DNA from: Rhizobacter sp.
GTDB taxonomy: Bacteria > Pseudomonadota > Gammaproteobacteria > Burkholderiales > Burkholderiaceae_C
Length of the DNA stretch: 34,292 nucleotides
Reading direction: 5' to 3'
Assembly: GCA_021153565.1 (NCBI GenBank)
Contig: JAJKJU010000094.1
Coordinates: 1 to 34,292 of the forward strand
Positions 17,260 through 26,371 of the stretch are shown piece after piece; the stretch's first letter is position 1, and the number at the start of each line of letters is the position of its first letter. Below the pieces are notes generated by a model. It worked only from the letters and a program-made list of their open reading frames with translations. It was not told the DNA's origin and did no database searches. The translations under genes were made by a program, and so were the position numbers.

Positions 17260-17269
17260 CAGAACGTAG

Positions 17270-17734
17270 TCATCTCAGTGCGTCGATGATCTCGGGCGGC
17301 GCCTGCACCAACTCGATCAACACACCCTCGCCTCCCACCGGAAACTCATCGCTGCTCTTCGGGTGCACGAAGCAGATGTCGTAACCCGCCGCACCTTTGC
17401 GAATGCCGCCCGGCGCGAACCTCACGCCATTGGCACTCAGCCACTCGACCGCCTTGTACAGATCGTCGATCCAAAGGCCGATGTGGTTGAGCGGCGTGGT
17501 GTGCACAGCGGGTTTCTTGTCGGGGTCGATCGGCTGCATCAGGTCGACCTCGACCTTGAACGCACCCTTGCCCATCGAACAAATGTCTTCGTCGACGTTC
17601 TCGCGCTCGCTCACGAAGTTCCCGGTGACCTCTAGGCCAAGCATGTCGACCCAGAGGGTGCGCAAGCGGTCCTTGCTCGTGCCGCCGATAGCGACTTGCT
17701 GGATGCCGAGGACTTTGAAAGGACGGTTGCTCAC
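17270..17734 (-). CDS. VOC-family protein, probable methylmalonyl-CoA epimerase-like
   Basis: The 154-residue product starts at a GTG with AAGGAG upstream. It has the two beta-alpha-beta-beta-beta modules of the vicinal oxygen chelate fold, with landmarks [46 protein letters not shown] and [12 protein letters not shown]. Position as the last gene of a propionyl-CoA carboxylase/methylmalonyl-CoA mutase operon suggests it interconverts (S)- and (R)-methylmalonyl-CoA. The first expected metal ligand, a His in canonical epimerases, is Gln here (IQQVAI), while the later His (NHIGL) and Glu (IELVQ) are present. The function is therefore likely from context but not proven by motif. Confidence 0.72.
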   Translation of the reverse strand: MSNRPFKVLGIQQVAIGGTSKDRLRTLWVDMLGLEVTGNFVSERENVDEDICSMGKGAFKVEVDLMQPIDPDKKPAVHTTPLNHIGLWIDDLYKAVEWLSANGVRFAPGGIRKGAAGYDICFVHPKSSDEFPVGGEGVLIELVQAPPEIIDALR

Positions 17735-17754
17735 AAACTTCTCCTTGGCATGCG

Positions 17755-19755
17755 TTACTGAAATTTGATGATCACCTGATCCACCGACAAACTCTCGCCC
17801 TTCTTCGCAGCGATTTCTCCCACCACGCAATCCTGAGTCGCGAGAAGGATGTTCTCCATCTTCATCGCTTCGATGACAGCCAGCTTCTCGCCTGCACGCA
17901 CCATCTGCCCGGGTGTCACTGCAACGTCCACCAACAATCCTGGCATCGGCGAAAGCAAAAACTTCGACAGATCGGGCGGCGCCTTGAACGGCATCAGCGC
18001 ATTCAACTCCGCGGCGCGCGGGGTGAAGACGTTGGCCTCGATCTGCGTGCCGTTATGCATCACGCGATACGCGAGGCCCACCCGCTCGATCTGCGCGCAG
18101 AACGGCTCGCCGCTCGACGTGCCGCGCATCACCACATCACGCAGAGGCGTGTGCATCTCGATGCGATAACGCCTGTCGCCGGCTTGCACGTCGAACGCCC
18201 TGTCGTTCACCTTTACTTTCACTGGGGTGTTCTGCGCCGGCTCACCAATGCGAGATGTCAGCACCACGAAGTCTTCACCTGACTTGAACTCATGCCCCGG
18301 CAGCTGCCCGCTGATGCGCATTGCGCGCTGCAAGTGCACGCGATTCGCCACTGCCGCCAGAACCCGCAGAAAGGTCGGATCGTCGTGCGGCACTGTCGCT
18401 GCGGAGAAGCCGTTTGGATACTGCTCTGCGATAAAGCCGGTATTGAAATCACCCGACACGAACTTCGGATGCGCAAGCAGCGCTGCCTGGAAGGGAATGT
18501 TCGAATTGATGCCGCGAATCGCGAAGCCGTTGAGCGCCTGGCGCATCTTCGCGATGGCTTCCGGGCGATCCTTCCCGTGCACGATGAGCTTGGCAATCAT
18601 CGAGTCGTAGTACATGGGGATCTCGCCGCCCTCGTAAACGCCGGTGTCCACTCGCACGCCGTCGATTTCAGGTGGTGGCGCGTACTTCACGAGCCGCCCC
18701 GTTGAGGGCAGGAAGTTGCGGAACGGATCTTCCGCATTGATGCGGCATTCCATCGCCCACCCGTTGCGCTTGATCTCACCCTGCGTGAACGGCAGCTTCT
18801 CGCCCGCCGCGACGCGAATCATCAATTCCACGAGATCGAGCCCGGTGATGCATTCCGTGACCGGATGCTCCACCTGCAGTCTCGTGTTCATCTCGAGGAA
18901 GTAGAAACTCTTGTCCTTGCCGACCACGAATTCCACCGTGCCGGCCGATTGATAGTTCACTGCCTTGGCCAGTGCTACCGCTTGCTCACCCATGGCCTTG
19001 CGGGTCGCATCGTCAAGGAAGGGGCTGGGCGCCTCCTCGATCACCTTCTGGTGCCGGCGCTGGATCGAGCACTCGCGCTCCCACAGGTAGACCGTGTTGC
19101 CATGCGCATCGCCCAGCACCTGGATCTCAATGTGGCGCGGCTCCTCGACGAACTTTTCGATGAAGACGCGGTCGTCGCCGAAGCTGTTGCGCGCTTCGTT
19201 GCGACACGAGGTGAATCCCTCGAACGTTTCCTTGTCGTTGAAGGCTACGCGCAAGCCCTTGCCGCCGCCGCCCGCGCTCGCCTTGATCATCACTGGGTAG
19301 CCGATGCCGCGGGCGATCTCGACGGCTTGTTCGGCCGTCTCGATGGCCGCGTTGTGGCCCGGGATGGTATTGACGCGCGCTTCGCCGGCGAGCTTCTTCG
19401 AGGCGATCTTGTCGCCCATGGCGGCGATGGACTTGTGCTTTGGCCCGATGAAAACGATGCCTTCTTCCTCGACGCGCCGTGCGAACTCCTCGTTCTCGCT
19501 CAAGAAGCCGTAGCCCGGATGGACGGCCTGAGCACCAGTCTGCTGGCATGCAGCGATGATCTTGTCCATCACGAGGTACGACTCGCGCGAGGGCGCGGGG
19601 CCGATATGCACAGCCTCGTCGGCGAGCTCCACATGGCGCGCATCTTGGTCTGCGTCGGAGTAGACGGCCACGGTTTGGATGCCCATCTTGCGTGCCGTCT
19701 TGATGACGCGGCAGGCGATTTCCCCGCGGTTGGCAATGAGGATTTTGCTGAACAT
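17755..19755 (-). CDS. pccA: Propionyl/acetyl-CoA carboxylase alpha subunit (biotin carboxylase plus BCCP)
   Basis: The 666-residue subunit carboxylates its own biotin with ATP and bicarbonate. It begins [17 protein letters not shown], typical for biotin carboxylases. The glycine-rich ATP-binding loop [14 protein letters not shown], the catalytic segment [16 protein letters not shown] and the [14 protein letters not shown] region follow. A linker/BT domain precedes the C-terminal biotinyl domain, with the acceptor lysine at about residue 632 in EAMKMEN. The fused layout is that of PccA rather than AccC. It follows pccB (124-base gap) and precedes the VOC gene on the same strand, completing the carboxylation step of propionate catabolism. 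Confidence 0.95.
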   Translation of the reverse strand: MFSKILIANRGEIACRVIKTARKMGIQTVAVYSDADQDARHVELADEAVHIGPAPSRESYLVMDKIIAACQQTGAQAVHPGYGFLSENEEFARRVEEEGIVFIGPKHKSIAAMGDKIASKKLAGEARVNTIPGHNAAIETAEQAVEIARGIGYPVMIKASAGGGGKGLRVAFNDKETFEGFTSCRNEARNSFGDDRVFIEKFVEEPRHIEIQVLGDAHGNTVYLWERECSIQRRHQKVIEEAPSPFLDDATRKAMGEQAVALAKAVNYQSAGTVEFVVGKDKSFYFLEMNTRLQVEHPVTECITGLDLVELMIRVAAGEKLPFTQGEIKRNGWAMECRINAEDPFRNFLPSTGRLVKYAPPPEIDGVRVDTGVYEGGEIPMYYDSMIAKLIVHGKDRPEAIAKMRQALNGFAIRGINSNIPFQAALLAHPKFVSGDFNTGFIAEQYPNGFSAATVPHDDPTFLRVLAAVANRVHLQRAMRISGQLPGHEFKSGEDFVVLTSRIGEPAQNTPVKVKVNDRAFDVQAGDRRYRIEMHTPLRDVVMRGTSSGEPFCAQIERVGLAYRVMHNGTQIEANVFTPRAAELNALMPFKAPPDLSKFLLSPMPGLLVDVAVTPGQMVRAGEKLAVIEAMKMENILLATQDCVVGEIAAKKGESLSVDQVIIKFQ

Positions 19756-19879
19756 GATCAGCCCTTCTTTTGGTTGGTCGAGCGCGGTGATGCTTCATCA
19801 AGCCACCCCCGCGGAGCCGCCTGCGCCAGGCCGTCGGAGGCGCCCCTTGGGGCAGGAGCGACGCGACTGGGGAGCGCCA
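19756..19879. other. Non-coding gap between pccB and pccA with GC-rich hairpins
   Basis: The 124 bases hold GC-rich inverted segments such as GGCGCCCCTTGGGGC and CCCCCGCGGAGCCG but no gene. The gap is unusually long for adjacent subunit genes of one enzyme. It may be a remnant of another dispersed repeat, though no second copy is present in this window. Confidence 0.4.
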
Positions 19880-21412
19880 TCACAGTGGAATATTCCCGTG
19901 CTTCCGCCACGGGTTCTCGATCTTCTTGTCCCGCAGCATCACAAGCGAGCGGCAGATTCGCTTGCGCGTCTCGTGCGGCTGGATCACGTCGTCGATGAAG
20001 CCTCTTGCGCCGGCGACAAAGGGGTTGGCGAAACGCTCCTTGTACTCGGCTTCGCGCGCGGCGAGCTTGACCGGATCGTTCTTGTCTTCGCGGAAGATGA
20101 TCTCCACCGCACCCTTGGCACCCATCACGGCGATCTCCGCATTGGGCCAGGCGAAATTCACGTCGCCGCGCAGGTGCTTGGAGCTCATCACGTCGTAGGC
20201 GCCGCCATAGGCCTTGCGCGTGATGACGGTGATCTTGGGCACCGTGCATTCGGCATAGGCATACAAAAGCTTCGCACCGTGCTTGATGATGCCGCCGTAT
20301 TCCTGCGAGGTGCCCGGCATGAAGCCAGGCACGTCGACGAAGGTGACGACCGGGATATTGAACGCATCGCAGAACCGCACGAAACGCGCCGCCTTGATGC
20401 TGCTCTTGATGTCCAGGCAGCCCGCAAGTACCAAGGGTTGATTCGCGACGATGCCCACCGTCTGCCCTTCCATCCGGCAAAAGCCGATGACGATGTTCTT
20501 CGCATACTCGGGCTGCAGTTCGAAGAACTCGCCGTCGTCGGCGGTCTTCACGATCAGCTCCTTGATGTCGTAGGACTTGTTCGGGTTGTCGGGCACAAGC
20601 GTGTCGAGCGAGTAGTCGATGCGGTCCGCGGGATCGTTGCTTGGACGAACGGGAGGCTTTTCCCTGTTGTTGAGCGGCAGGTAGTTATAGAGCCTGCGCA
20701 GCATTAGGAGCGCATCGACGTCATTCTCGAACGCCAGGTCGGCCACGCCGCTGCGACTGGTGTGGGTGCCTGCGCCGCCAAGCTCTTCTGCCGACACTTC
20801 TTCGTGCGTCACGGTCTTCACCACCTCGGGGCCGGTGACGAACATGTACGAGCTGTCCTTCACCATGAAGATGAAGTCTGTCATCGCCGGGGAGTACACA
20901 GCTCCGCCGGCGCAGGGGCCCATGATCATGCTGATCTGAGGCACCACTCCCGAGGCCATCACGTTGCGCTGGAAGACTTCGGCGTAGCCGCCGAGGGATG
21001 CCACGCCCTCTTGAATGCGTGCGCCGCCCGAATCGTTGATGCCAATGACGGGCGCCCCGACCTTCATTGCCTGGTCCATCACTTTGCAGATCTTCTCCGC
21101 ATGCGCCTCGGACAGCGCACCGCCGAACACAGTGAAGTCCTGGCTGAAAACGAACACGAGGCGTCCGTTGATCATCCCGTAGCCCGTGACCACGCCGTCT
21201 CCGGGGATCTTGTTGTCGGCCATGCCGAAGTCGTGGCAACGGTGTTCGACGAACATGTCCCACTCTTCGAAGGTGCCTTCGTCGAGCAGAAGTTCGACCC
21301 GTTCGCGCGCGGTGAGCTTGCCCTTGCCGTGCTGCGCGGCGATGCGCCTTTCGCCGCCGCCCAAGCGTGCCTGCGAGCGCTTCTTTTCGAGAAGGGCAAT
21401 GATGTCATGCAT
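19880..21412 (-). CDS. pccB: Propionyl-CoA carboxylase beta subunit (carboxyltransferase)
   Basis: The 510-residue subunit transfers the carboxyl group from biotin to propionyl-CoA, making methylmalonyl-CoA. Family landmarks are [17 protein letters not shown], the acyl-CoA/biotin pocket motifs [14 protein letters not shown] and [60 protein letters not shown], and the C-terminal HGNIPL. Length is normal for PccB. The ATG at 21412 has AAGGA upstream and lies 21 bases after the meaB stop, consistent with one transcript from the mutase through pccA. Confidence 0.96.
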   Translation of the reverse strand: MHDIIALLEKKRSQARLGGGERRIAAQHGKGKLTARERVELLLDEGTFEEWDMFVEHRCHDFGMADNKIPGDGVVTGYGMINGRLVFVFSQDFTVFGGALSEAHAEKICKVMDQAMKVGAPVIGINDSGGARIQEGVASLGGYAEVFQRNVMASGVVPQISMIMGPCAGGAVYSPAMTDFIFMVKDSSYMFVTGPEVVKTVTHEEVSAEELGGAGTHTSRSGVADLAFENDVDALLMLRRLYNYLPLNNREKPPVRPSNDPADRIDYSLDTLVPDNPNKSYDIKELIVKTADDGEFFELQPEYAKNIVIGFCRMEGQTVGIVANQPLVLAGCLDIKSSIKAARFVRFCDAFNIPVVTFVDVPGFMPGTSQEYGGIIKHGAKLLYAYAECTVPKITVITRKAYGGAYDVMSSKHLRGDVNFAWPNAEIAVMGAKGAVEIIFREDKNDPVKLAAREAEYKERFANPFVAGARGFIDDVIQPHETRKRICRSLVMLRDKKIENPWRKHGNIPL

Positions 21413-21433
21413 GTTGATGTCGTCCTTGTTGTT

Positions 21434-23260
21434 CTATTCGCGCTCGAAGAGATCGAGCAGCGCGCGGGCCGCGACCGACGGGGCTATGCGCGCCTCGGTC
21501 ACGTCGCGCAAGGTGTTGTGCAGTGCTTCGCGCACGGCAGGGTGGTGGCGGAAATCGGATTGAAGGCGTGCGTGGATGATGTCCCACATCCATGAATGCG
21601 CCTGCTTGTTGCGACGAGTGTCGAATTCGCCACTCGCGCGGCGGCGTTCGTGGAATTGGCGCACTTGTTGCCAGAAGGCATCGATGCCCTGGTTCTTGAG
21701 CGCGCTGATCTGCATCACCTTGGGCGACCAGTGGCCTGATTTTCCGTGGAAGCTGAAGACTCGCAAGGCGCTCGTGATGGCGGCTTCGGCGCGCGTCGCG
21801 GCATCGGGGTCGATGTCGGCCTTGTTGATGACCACCAAATCAGCAAGTTCCATCACTCCCTTCTTGATGGCCTGCAAGTCGTCGCCGGCGTTCGGGAGTT
21901 GGAGCAACACGAACATGTCGGTCATGCTTGCAACGGCGGTTTCGCTCTGGCCGACGCCGACGGTTTCGATGATGACGACGTCGTAGCCGGCCGCCTCGCA
22001 GACAAGCATCGCCTCGCGGGTTTTTTCGGCCACACCGCCGAGGGTGCCGGAAGCGGGGGATGGGCGAATGTACGCGGCGTCATGGACCGAAAGCTTTTCC
22101 ATGCGCGTCTTGTCGCCGAGGATGGAGCCGCCGGAGACGGTGGATGATGGGTCGATGGTCAGCACGGCCACGCGGTGGCCTTTGGCAATCAAGTCGAGTC
22201 CGAGGACCTCGATGAATGTGGACTTGCCTACACCTGGGACTCCCGAAATTCCCAGGCGCATCGCGTTGCCTGTGTGCGGAATCAATGCGTTGAGGAGCGC
22301 GTCCGCACGCTGGCGATGATCCGCTCGTGTCGATTCAAGCAGCGTGATGGCTTTCGCAATGGCGCGGCGGTTAGAAGCAAGTACACCGTTAAACAAGGCC
22401 CTGTCGGGCTCCGACAAAGAGTCTCCAACACCAAGTTCGGGCTGAAGTACGGAAGCCTCATACTGCTCCTGACCCCGTTCGGGCTGAGGTATCGAAGCCT
22501 CATCCAGCTCCTGCAGGCCCTTCGATACCTCAGGGCGAACGGGAGGGGCCTCGGTTTTCCGGGTATCCGCAGCCAGCCCTCCGCCCCGTTCGGGCTGAGG
22601 TGTCGAAGCCTCGTCCAGCTCCTGCAGGCCCTTCGATACCTCCGGGCGAACGGGAGGGGCCTCGGTCTTCCGGGTATCCGCAGCAGCCAGCCCTCCGACC
22701 CGTTCGGGCTGAGGTATCGAAGCCTCGTCCAGCTCCTGCAGGCCCTTCGATACCTCAAGGCGAACGGGAGGGACCTCGGTTTTCCGGGTATCCGCAACCA
22801 GCCCTGCGGCCCGTTCGGGCTGAGGTATCGAAGCCTCGTCCAGCTCCTGCGGGCCCTTCGATACCTCAGGGCGAACGGGTGGGGCCTCGGTTTTTCGGGT
22901 ATCCGCAGCCAGCCCTCCGCCCCGTTCGGGTTGAGGTATCGAAGCTCGCGCCTCATCCAGATGCCCTGGCAGAGGGTTGCGCGTTCCCCACGCATGACGC
23001 TGGATTGCCGTCCAGTCACCGCGAATCAACGCCTCCTTCTTTGACCTCCCCCAGCCTTTGATCCTCAGCTCGGCCGTCAATGCATCTTCACGCGTGGCCG
23101 CCTCGTGCGTCCAAACCAGTTCTACCGGTCGTCGTTTGAATGTATAGCCTTCAATCGCTCCCGATTGATGCTGAGCAACTCTTCGGTCGAGTTCATCGGT
23201 ATGTCCGACGTAGTAGGACTTGTCAGCACAGCGCAGCATGTAGACGAAAAAAGGTTTCAA
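21434..23260 (-). CDS. meaB: GIY-YIG nuclease domain, repeat linker and MeaB GTPase in one open frame
   Basis: One 608-codon frame runs from a TTG at 23260 (with GAGG upstream). Residues 1-95 form a GIY-YIG nuclease domain: VYM, YYVGHT, DRRVAQH, and the likely metal-binding Glu in AELRIKGW. Residues 108-270 are four and a half repeats of 37-38 residues (PQPERGGGLAADTRKTE, then APPVRPEVSKGLQELDEAS). Residues 282-608 are a complete MeaB/ArgK G3E GTPase, 327 residues, with GVPGVGKSTF, IDPSS, IETVGVGQSE and NKADIDPDA. MeaB protects and loads cobalamin in methylmalonyl-CoA mutase, encoded just upstream. Because the MeaB part alone has full family length and a TTG with GGAG at 22417, the fusion may be only an open frame, with the nuclease and MeaB made separately. 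Confidence 0.85.
   Translation of the reverse strand: MKPFFVYMLRCADKSYYVGHTDELDRRVAQHQSGAIEGYTFKRRPVELVWTHEAATREDALTAELRIKGWGRSKKEALIRGDWTAIQRHAWGTRNPLPGHLDEARASIPQPERGGGLAADTRKTEAPPVRPEVSKGPQELDEASIPQPERAAGLVADTRKTEVPPVRLEVSKGLQELDEASIPQPERVGGLAAADTRKTEAPPVRPEVSKGLQELDEASTPQPERGGGLAADTRKTEAPPVRPEVSKGLQELDEASIPQPERGQEQYEASVLQPELGVGDSLSEPDRALFNGVLASNRRAIAKAITLLESTRADHRQRADALLNALIPHTGNAMRLGISGVPGVGKSTFIEVLGLDLIAKGHRVAVLTIDPSSTVSGGSILGDKTRMEKLSVHDAAYIRPSPASGTLGGVAEKTREAMLVCEAAGYDVVIIETVGVGQSETAVASMTDMFVLLQLPNAGDDLQAIKKGVMELADLVVINKADIDPDAATRAEAAITSALRVFSFHGKSGHWSPKVMQISALKNQGIDAFWQQVRQFHERRRASGEFDTRRNKQAHSWMWDIIHARLQSDFRHHPAVREALHNTLRDVTEARIAPSVAARALLDLFERE
22405..22428 (-). promoter_or_regulatory. 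Possible internal ribosome-binding site and TTG start for meaB
   Basis: On the minus strand GTTGGAGACTCTTTG places GGAG six bases before a TTG at 22417. Starting here gives LSEPDRALFNGVLASNRRAI and a 327-residue MeaB, the usual length for the family (E. coli ArgK about 331). The site lies just inside the last degenerate copy of the repeat array, so the native meaB 5' end may survive beyond the inserted element. Confidence 0.5.
22435..22944. repeat. Tandem array of about 111-bp palindromic units beside the GIY-YIG gene (family E)
   Basis: The forward half-repeat GTTCGGGCTGAGGTATCGAA begins at 22477, 22588, 22702, 22813 and 22924. A degenerate copy begins at 22435. Between them inverted halves (GGCCCTTCGATACCTC...GCGAAC) lie at 22516-22540, 22627-22651, 22741-22765 and 22852-22876. 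Each unit is therefore a 64-base imperfect hairpin plus about 47 bases of conserved spacer. Periods are 111, 114, 111 and 111 bases, all multiples of three. No copy of this repeat was noticed outside 22435-23299. Confidence 0.92.
22976..23260 (-). other. GIY-YIG nuclease domain (UPF0213/YhbQ-like) region of the fused frame
   Basis: The roughly 95-residue domain has Tyr7 (VYM), Tyr17/18 with Gly20 (YYVG), Arg26/Arg27 and Glu64 in the positions expected for the GIY-YIG active site, so it looks catalytically intact. The start is TTG with GAGG at 23266-23269. Small stand-alone proteins of this type are common in proteobacteria. This one lies 92 bases after the mutase gene and is bracketed by inverted copies of repeat E, so it may be the mobile or maintenance component of the repeat. 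Confidence 0.8.
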
Positions 23261-23276
23261 TCGAACCTCGGGTGTG

Positions 23277-23299
23277 GGCTTCGATACCTCAGCCTGAAC
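23277..23299. repeat. Right-hand inverted copy of repeat E
   Basis: GGCTTCGATACCTCAGCCTG and following AAC is the reverse complement of the family E half-repeat with one or two changes. It lies upstream of the GIY-YIG start, in the gap after the mutase gene. It is inverted relative to the leftmost copy at 22435, so the two define the outer limits of an 865-bp unit. Confidence 0.85.
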
Positions 23300-23352
23300 G
23301 GAATTTTGTTATCTCATGCATCGATTGGTGCGTAAGACAACGGAACGAGGAG

Positions 23353-25503
23353 TCACGCCACCGATTTGCGAATCTGCTCCAACACATCCTTCGCACTCGC
23401 AGGAATCGGCGTCCCGGGCCCATAAATCCCCTTCACCCCGGCCTCGTACAAAAAGTCGTAGTCCTGCCGCGGAATCACCCCGCCTACGAACACGATGATG
23501 TCGTCGGCCCCTTGTTCCTTCAATGACTTGATGATCGCCGGCACCAGCGTCTTGTGCCCCGCCGCCAAGGTGCTCACCCCCACCGCGTGCACGTCGTTCT
23601 CGATCGCCTGCCGCGCACATTCCTCGGCGGTTTGAAACAGCGGCCCCATGTCCACATCGAAGCCCAGGTCGGCAAACGCCGTGGCCACCACTTTCGCCCC
23701 GCGGTCATGCCCGTCTTGCCCCAGCTTCGCGATCATCACGCGCGGCCGGCGGCCTTGCTCTTCGGCAAACTCCGCAATCTCCTGCTGAAGCTTGGCCCAG
23801 CCTTCAGCACTGTCATAAGCGGCTGCATACACACCGGTCACCTTTTGCGTATCGGCGCGGTGGCGCCCCCAGATGTTTTCCAGCGCGTCGGACACCTCGC
23901 CCACCGTGGCACGCAAGCGCATCGCCTTGATCGTCAGGTCGAGCGTGTTGCCTTCGCCAGTTTCGGCGCATCGAGTCAGCGCCTCGAGCGCCGCCCGCAC
24001 CGCAGCCGAGTCCCGCGACGCACGCACCTGCTTCAACCGCGCCACCTGGTTTTCGCGCACCGCATGGTTGTCGATGTCGCGGCTGTCGATCGCATCTTCC
24101 TTGGCGAGCTTGTATTTGTTGACACCGACGATCACATCCTTGCCGCTGTCGATGCGCGCTTGCTTCTCCGCCGCACTCGCCTCGATCTTCAGCTTGGCCC
24201 ATCCGCTCTCCACCGCATGCGTCATGCCGCCCATCTTGTCGACTTCCTCGATGATGGACCAGGCCTTGTCGGCCATGTCTTGCGTGAGCTTCTCCATCAT
24301 GTAGCTGCCGGCCCAAGGGTCGACGACGTTCGTGATGTGGGTCTCTTCCTGGATGATCAACTGCGTGTTGCGAGCGATGCGCGCGCTGAACTCGGTCGGC
24401 AAGGCAATCGCTTCGTCCAGTGCGTTGGTGTGCAGCGACTGCGTGCCGCCAAACACCGCCGCCATCGCCTCGATGGTCGTGCGCACGACATTGTTGTAAG
24501 GGTCTTGCTCCGTCAGCGACCAGCCCGAGGTCTGGCAGTGCGTGCGCAACATCAGGCTCTTGGGATTCTTCGCATCGAACTCTTTCATGATGCGCCACCA
24601 CAGCAAACGTGCCGCGCGCATCTTTGCGACTTCGAGATAGAAGTTCATCCCGATCGCCCAGAAGAAGCTCAAGCGCCCCGCGAACTCATCGACATTCAGA
24701 CCCTTCGCTATCGCAGTTTTCACGTACTCCTTGCCGTCGGCCAGCGTGAAGGCGAGTTCCAGCGCCTGATTCGCGCCTGCCTCCTGCATGTGATAGCCGG
24801 AAATCGAGATCGAGTTGAACTTCGGCATGTTCTTCGCCGTGTACTCGATGATGTCCCCGATGACTCGCATCGACGGCTCGGGCGGGTAGATGTAGGTGTT
24901 GCGGACCATGAACTCCTTGAGGATGTCGTTCTGGATCGTCCCGCTCAATTGATCCTGCGACACGCCCTGCTCTTCGGCAGCAACCACGTAGCCCGCCAGT
25001 ACCGGCAGCACCGCACCGTTCATGGTCATGGAGACGCTGACCTTGTCGAGCGGTATGCCGTTGAAGAGGATTTTCATGTCCTCCACGCTGTCGATCGCCA
25101 CGCCTGCCTTGCCGACGTCGCCCGTCACGCGTGGATGGTCACTGTCGTAGCCCCGGTGGGTTGCCAGATCGAAGGCCACGCTGACCCCCTGGGCGCCGCT
25201 GTCCAGGGCCTTGCGATAGAAGTCGTTCGATGCCTCGGCGGTGGAGAAGCCGGCGTACTGCCGGATGGTCCATGGCCGCACCGCGTACATGGTGGCCTGC
25301 GGGCCACGCACGAAGGGCGGGAAGCCGGGCAGCGTGTCGGCGTAGGCCAGCCCGTTCGCATCGGCCGCGGTGTACAGCGGCTTCACGGTAATGCCTTCAG
25401 GCGTCACCCAGTTCAGCGAGTCAAGGTGACCGCCGGGCGCAGACTTGGCTGCAGCCTTCTGCCACGCCTCAAGCGACTTCGAATTCAACAGATCATCGGA
25501 CAT
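23353..25503 (-). CDS. scpA: Methylmalonyl-CoA mutase, single-chain ScpA/Sbm type
   Basis: The 716-residue adenosylcobalamin enzyme converts (R)-methylmalonyl-CoA to succinyl-CoA. The N-terminal (beta/alpha)8 domain includes [48 protein letters not shown] and [15 protein letters not shown]. The C-terminal B12-binding domain has the base-off ligand motif DGHDRG with the cobalt-binding His at about residue 599, then GVSTLAAGH and VFVGGVIP. Length matches E. coli Sbm (714). I chose ATG 25503, giving [18 protein letters not shown]; an upstream in-frame extension would overlap the promoter region. It is the first gene of the propionate operon and is divergent from a GntR regulator. Confidence 0.96.
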   Translation of the reverse strand: MSDDLLNSKSLEAWQKAAAKSAPGGHLDSLNWVTPEGITVKPLYTAADANGLAYADTLPGFPPFVRGPQATMYAVRPWTIRQYAGFSTAEASNDFYRKALDSGAQGVSVAFDLATHRGYDSDHPRVTGDVGKAGVAIDSVEDMKILFNGIPLDKVSVSMTMNGAVLPVLAGYVVAAEEQGVSQDQLSGTIQNDILKEFMVRNTYIYPPEPSMRVIGDIIEYTAKNMPKFNSISISGYHMQEAGANQALELAFTLADGKEYVKTAIAKGLNVDEFAGRLSFFWAIGMNFYLEVAKMRAARLLWWRIMKEFDAKNPKSLMLRTHCQTSGWSLTEQDPYNNVVRTTIEAMAAVFGGTQSLHTNALDEAIALPTEFSARIARNTQLIIQEETHITNVVDPWAGSYMMEKLTQDMADKAWSIIEEVDKMGGMTHAVESGWAKLKIEASAAEKQARIDSGKDVIVGVNKYKLAKEDAIDSRDIDNHAVRENQVARLKQVRASRDSAAVRAALEALTRCAETGEGNTLDLTIKAMRLRATVGEVSDALENIWGRHRADTQKVTGVYAAAYDSAEGWAKLQQEIAEFAEEQGRRPRVMIAKLGQDGHDRGAKVVATAFADLGFDVDMGPLFQTAEECARQAIENDVHAVGVSTLAAGHKTLVPAIIKSLKEQGADDIIVFVGGVIPRQDYDFLYEAGVKGIYGPGTPIPASAKDVLEQIRKSVA

Positions 25504-25580
25504 GCATGCCCCTGCGATTGGATCTCGACGATCGAGCGAAACGCCTCTCGTGCCGCTTGATGTGACATCCCGCCTCATCC

Positions 25581-25600
25581 ATAATTCAAAATTGAATTAT
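25581..25600. promoter_or_regulatory. Perfect palindrome between scpA and gntR, probable GntR operator
   Basis: ATAATTCA, spacer AAAT, and TGAATTAT form a perfect 8-bp inverted repeat in an otherwise GC-rich region. On the minus strand it overlaps TATAAT (25597-25602), a perfect -10 element for the scpA operon. It lies 40 bases before the gntR start codon and about 80 bases before scpA, so one bound dimer could control both promoters. Confidence 0.75.
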
Positions 25601-25640
25601 ATCCACCCGGCCTTTTTTGTTGCCACTTTCGCCCAGTCTC

Positions 25641-26324
25641 ATGGTCGCACCTCGCCCTGACGCCAAAAGCACCGATACCTCGACCAACGGCACCAGGCTG
25701 GCTGACATGCCCTTGTACCAGCGGGTGGCCGAGCGCCTTCGCGAGCGCATCGTGGCGCACACAATGGCGCCCGGAAGCTGGATCAACGAACAAGCCCTGA
25801 CAGCAGAGCTGGGTATCAGCCGCACGCCCCTGCGCGAGGCGCTGAAGGTGCTCGCGTCCGAGGGCCTGGTCACGATGAAGCTTCGGCGCGGAGCCTATGT
25901 CACAGAGGTGTCGGAGCGAGACTTGTCGGAGGTTTTCCATTTGCTGTCCTTGCTGGAAAGCGATGCAGCCGCGGTCGTCGCCAAGCAGGCCAGCGACGAC
26001 GAAATCGCCGAGCTATCGGATTTGCATGAACATCTCGAAGCCACGGTCGACGAGCGCGACGCCTTCTTTGCCGCGAACGAGCGTTTCCACATGCGAGTGC
26101 TCGAGATTGCCGACAACCGCTGGCGCAACCAGATGGTGGCGGACTTGCGCAAGGTGATGAAGCTTTATCGCCACCATTCGCTGTTCAAGCAGGGGCGCCT
26201 TCAAGCCTCGCTCAAGGAACACCGAAAGATCATGGCGGCACTCAAGGCGCGCAATGCAACGCTGGCGCAGGAATTGATGCTGCAGCATCTGGCAAGCGGA
26301 AAGGAAGCGGCGGCCAAGAAGTGA
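25641..26324 (+). CDS. GntR-family (FadR/FCD subfamily) transcriptional regulator
   Basis: The 227-residue protein has an N-terminal winged helix-turn-helix (PLYQRVAERLRERIVAHTMAPGSWINEQALTAELGISRTPLREALKVLASEGLV). The C-terminal all-helical FCD ligand domain carries a D...H...H-type metal pocket (ERFHMRVLEIADN, later LKEHRKIMAAL). It is divergent from the methylmalonyl-CoA mutase operon with a palindrome in the gap, so it probably represses or tunes that operon in response to an acyl-CoA or organic acid. I chose ATG 25641 over an in-frame TTG at 25617. The ligand is not known. Confidence 0.9.
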   Translation: MVAPRPDAKSTDTSTNGTRLADMPLYQRVAERLRERIVAHTMAPGSWINEQALTAELGISRTPLREALKVLASEGLVTMKLRRGAYVTEVSERDLSEVFHLLSLLESDAAAVVAKQASDDEIAELSDLHEHLEATVDERDAFFAANERFHMRVLEIADNRWRNQMVADLRKVMKLYRHHSLFKQGRLQASLKEHRKIMAALKARNATLAQELMLQHLASGKEAAAKK

Positions 26325-26371
26325 ATCATCAGCCCTCTCAAGCGCCTGCTTGGCCTGCGAGAATGCCGCCC

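Noticed and set aside
22435-22944. CRISPR-like array
   Set aside because: The regular repeats have a 111-bp period in which the intervals are also nearly identical, and each unit contains an inverted pair. CRISPR arrays have short repeats with unrelated spacers, and no cas genes are present.
23554-25560. Long plus-strand open frame of 668 codons
   Set aside because: It is fully antisense to the methylmalonyl-CoA mutase gene, which has all expected catalytic motifs. The composition of the frame is that of a GC-rich shadow.
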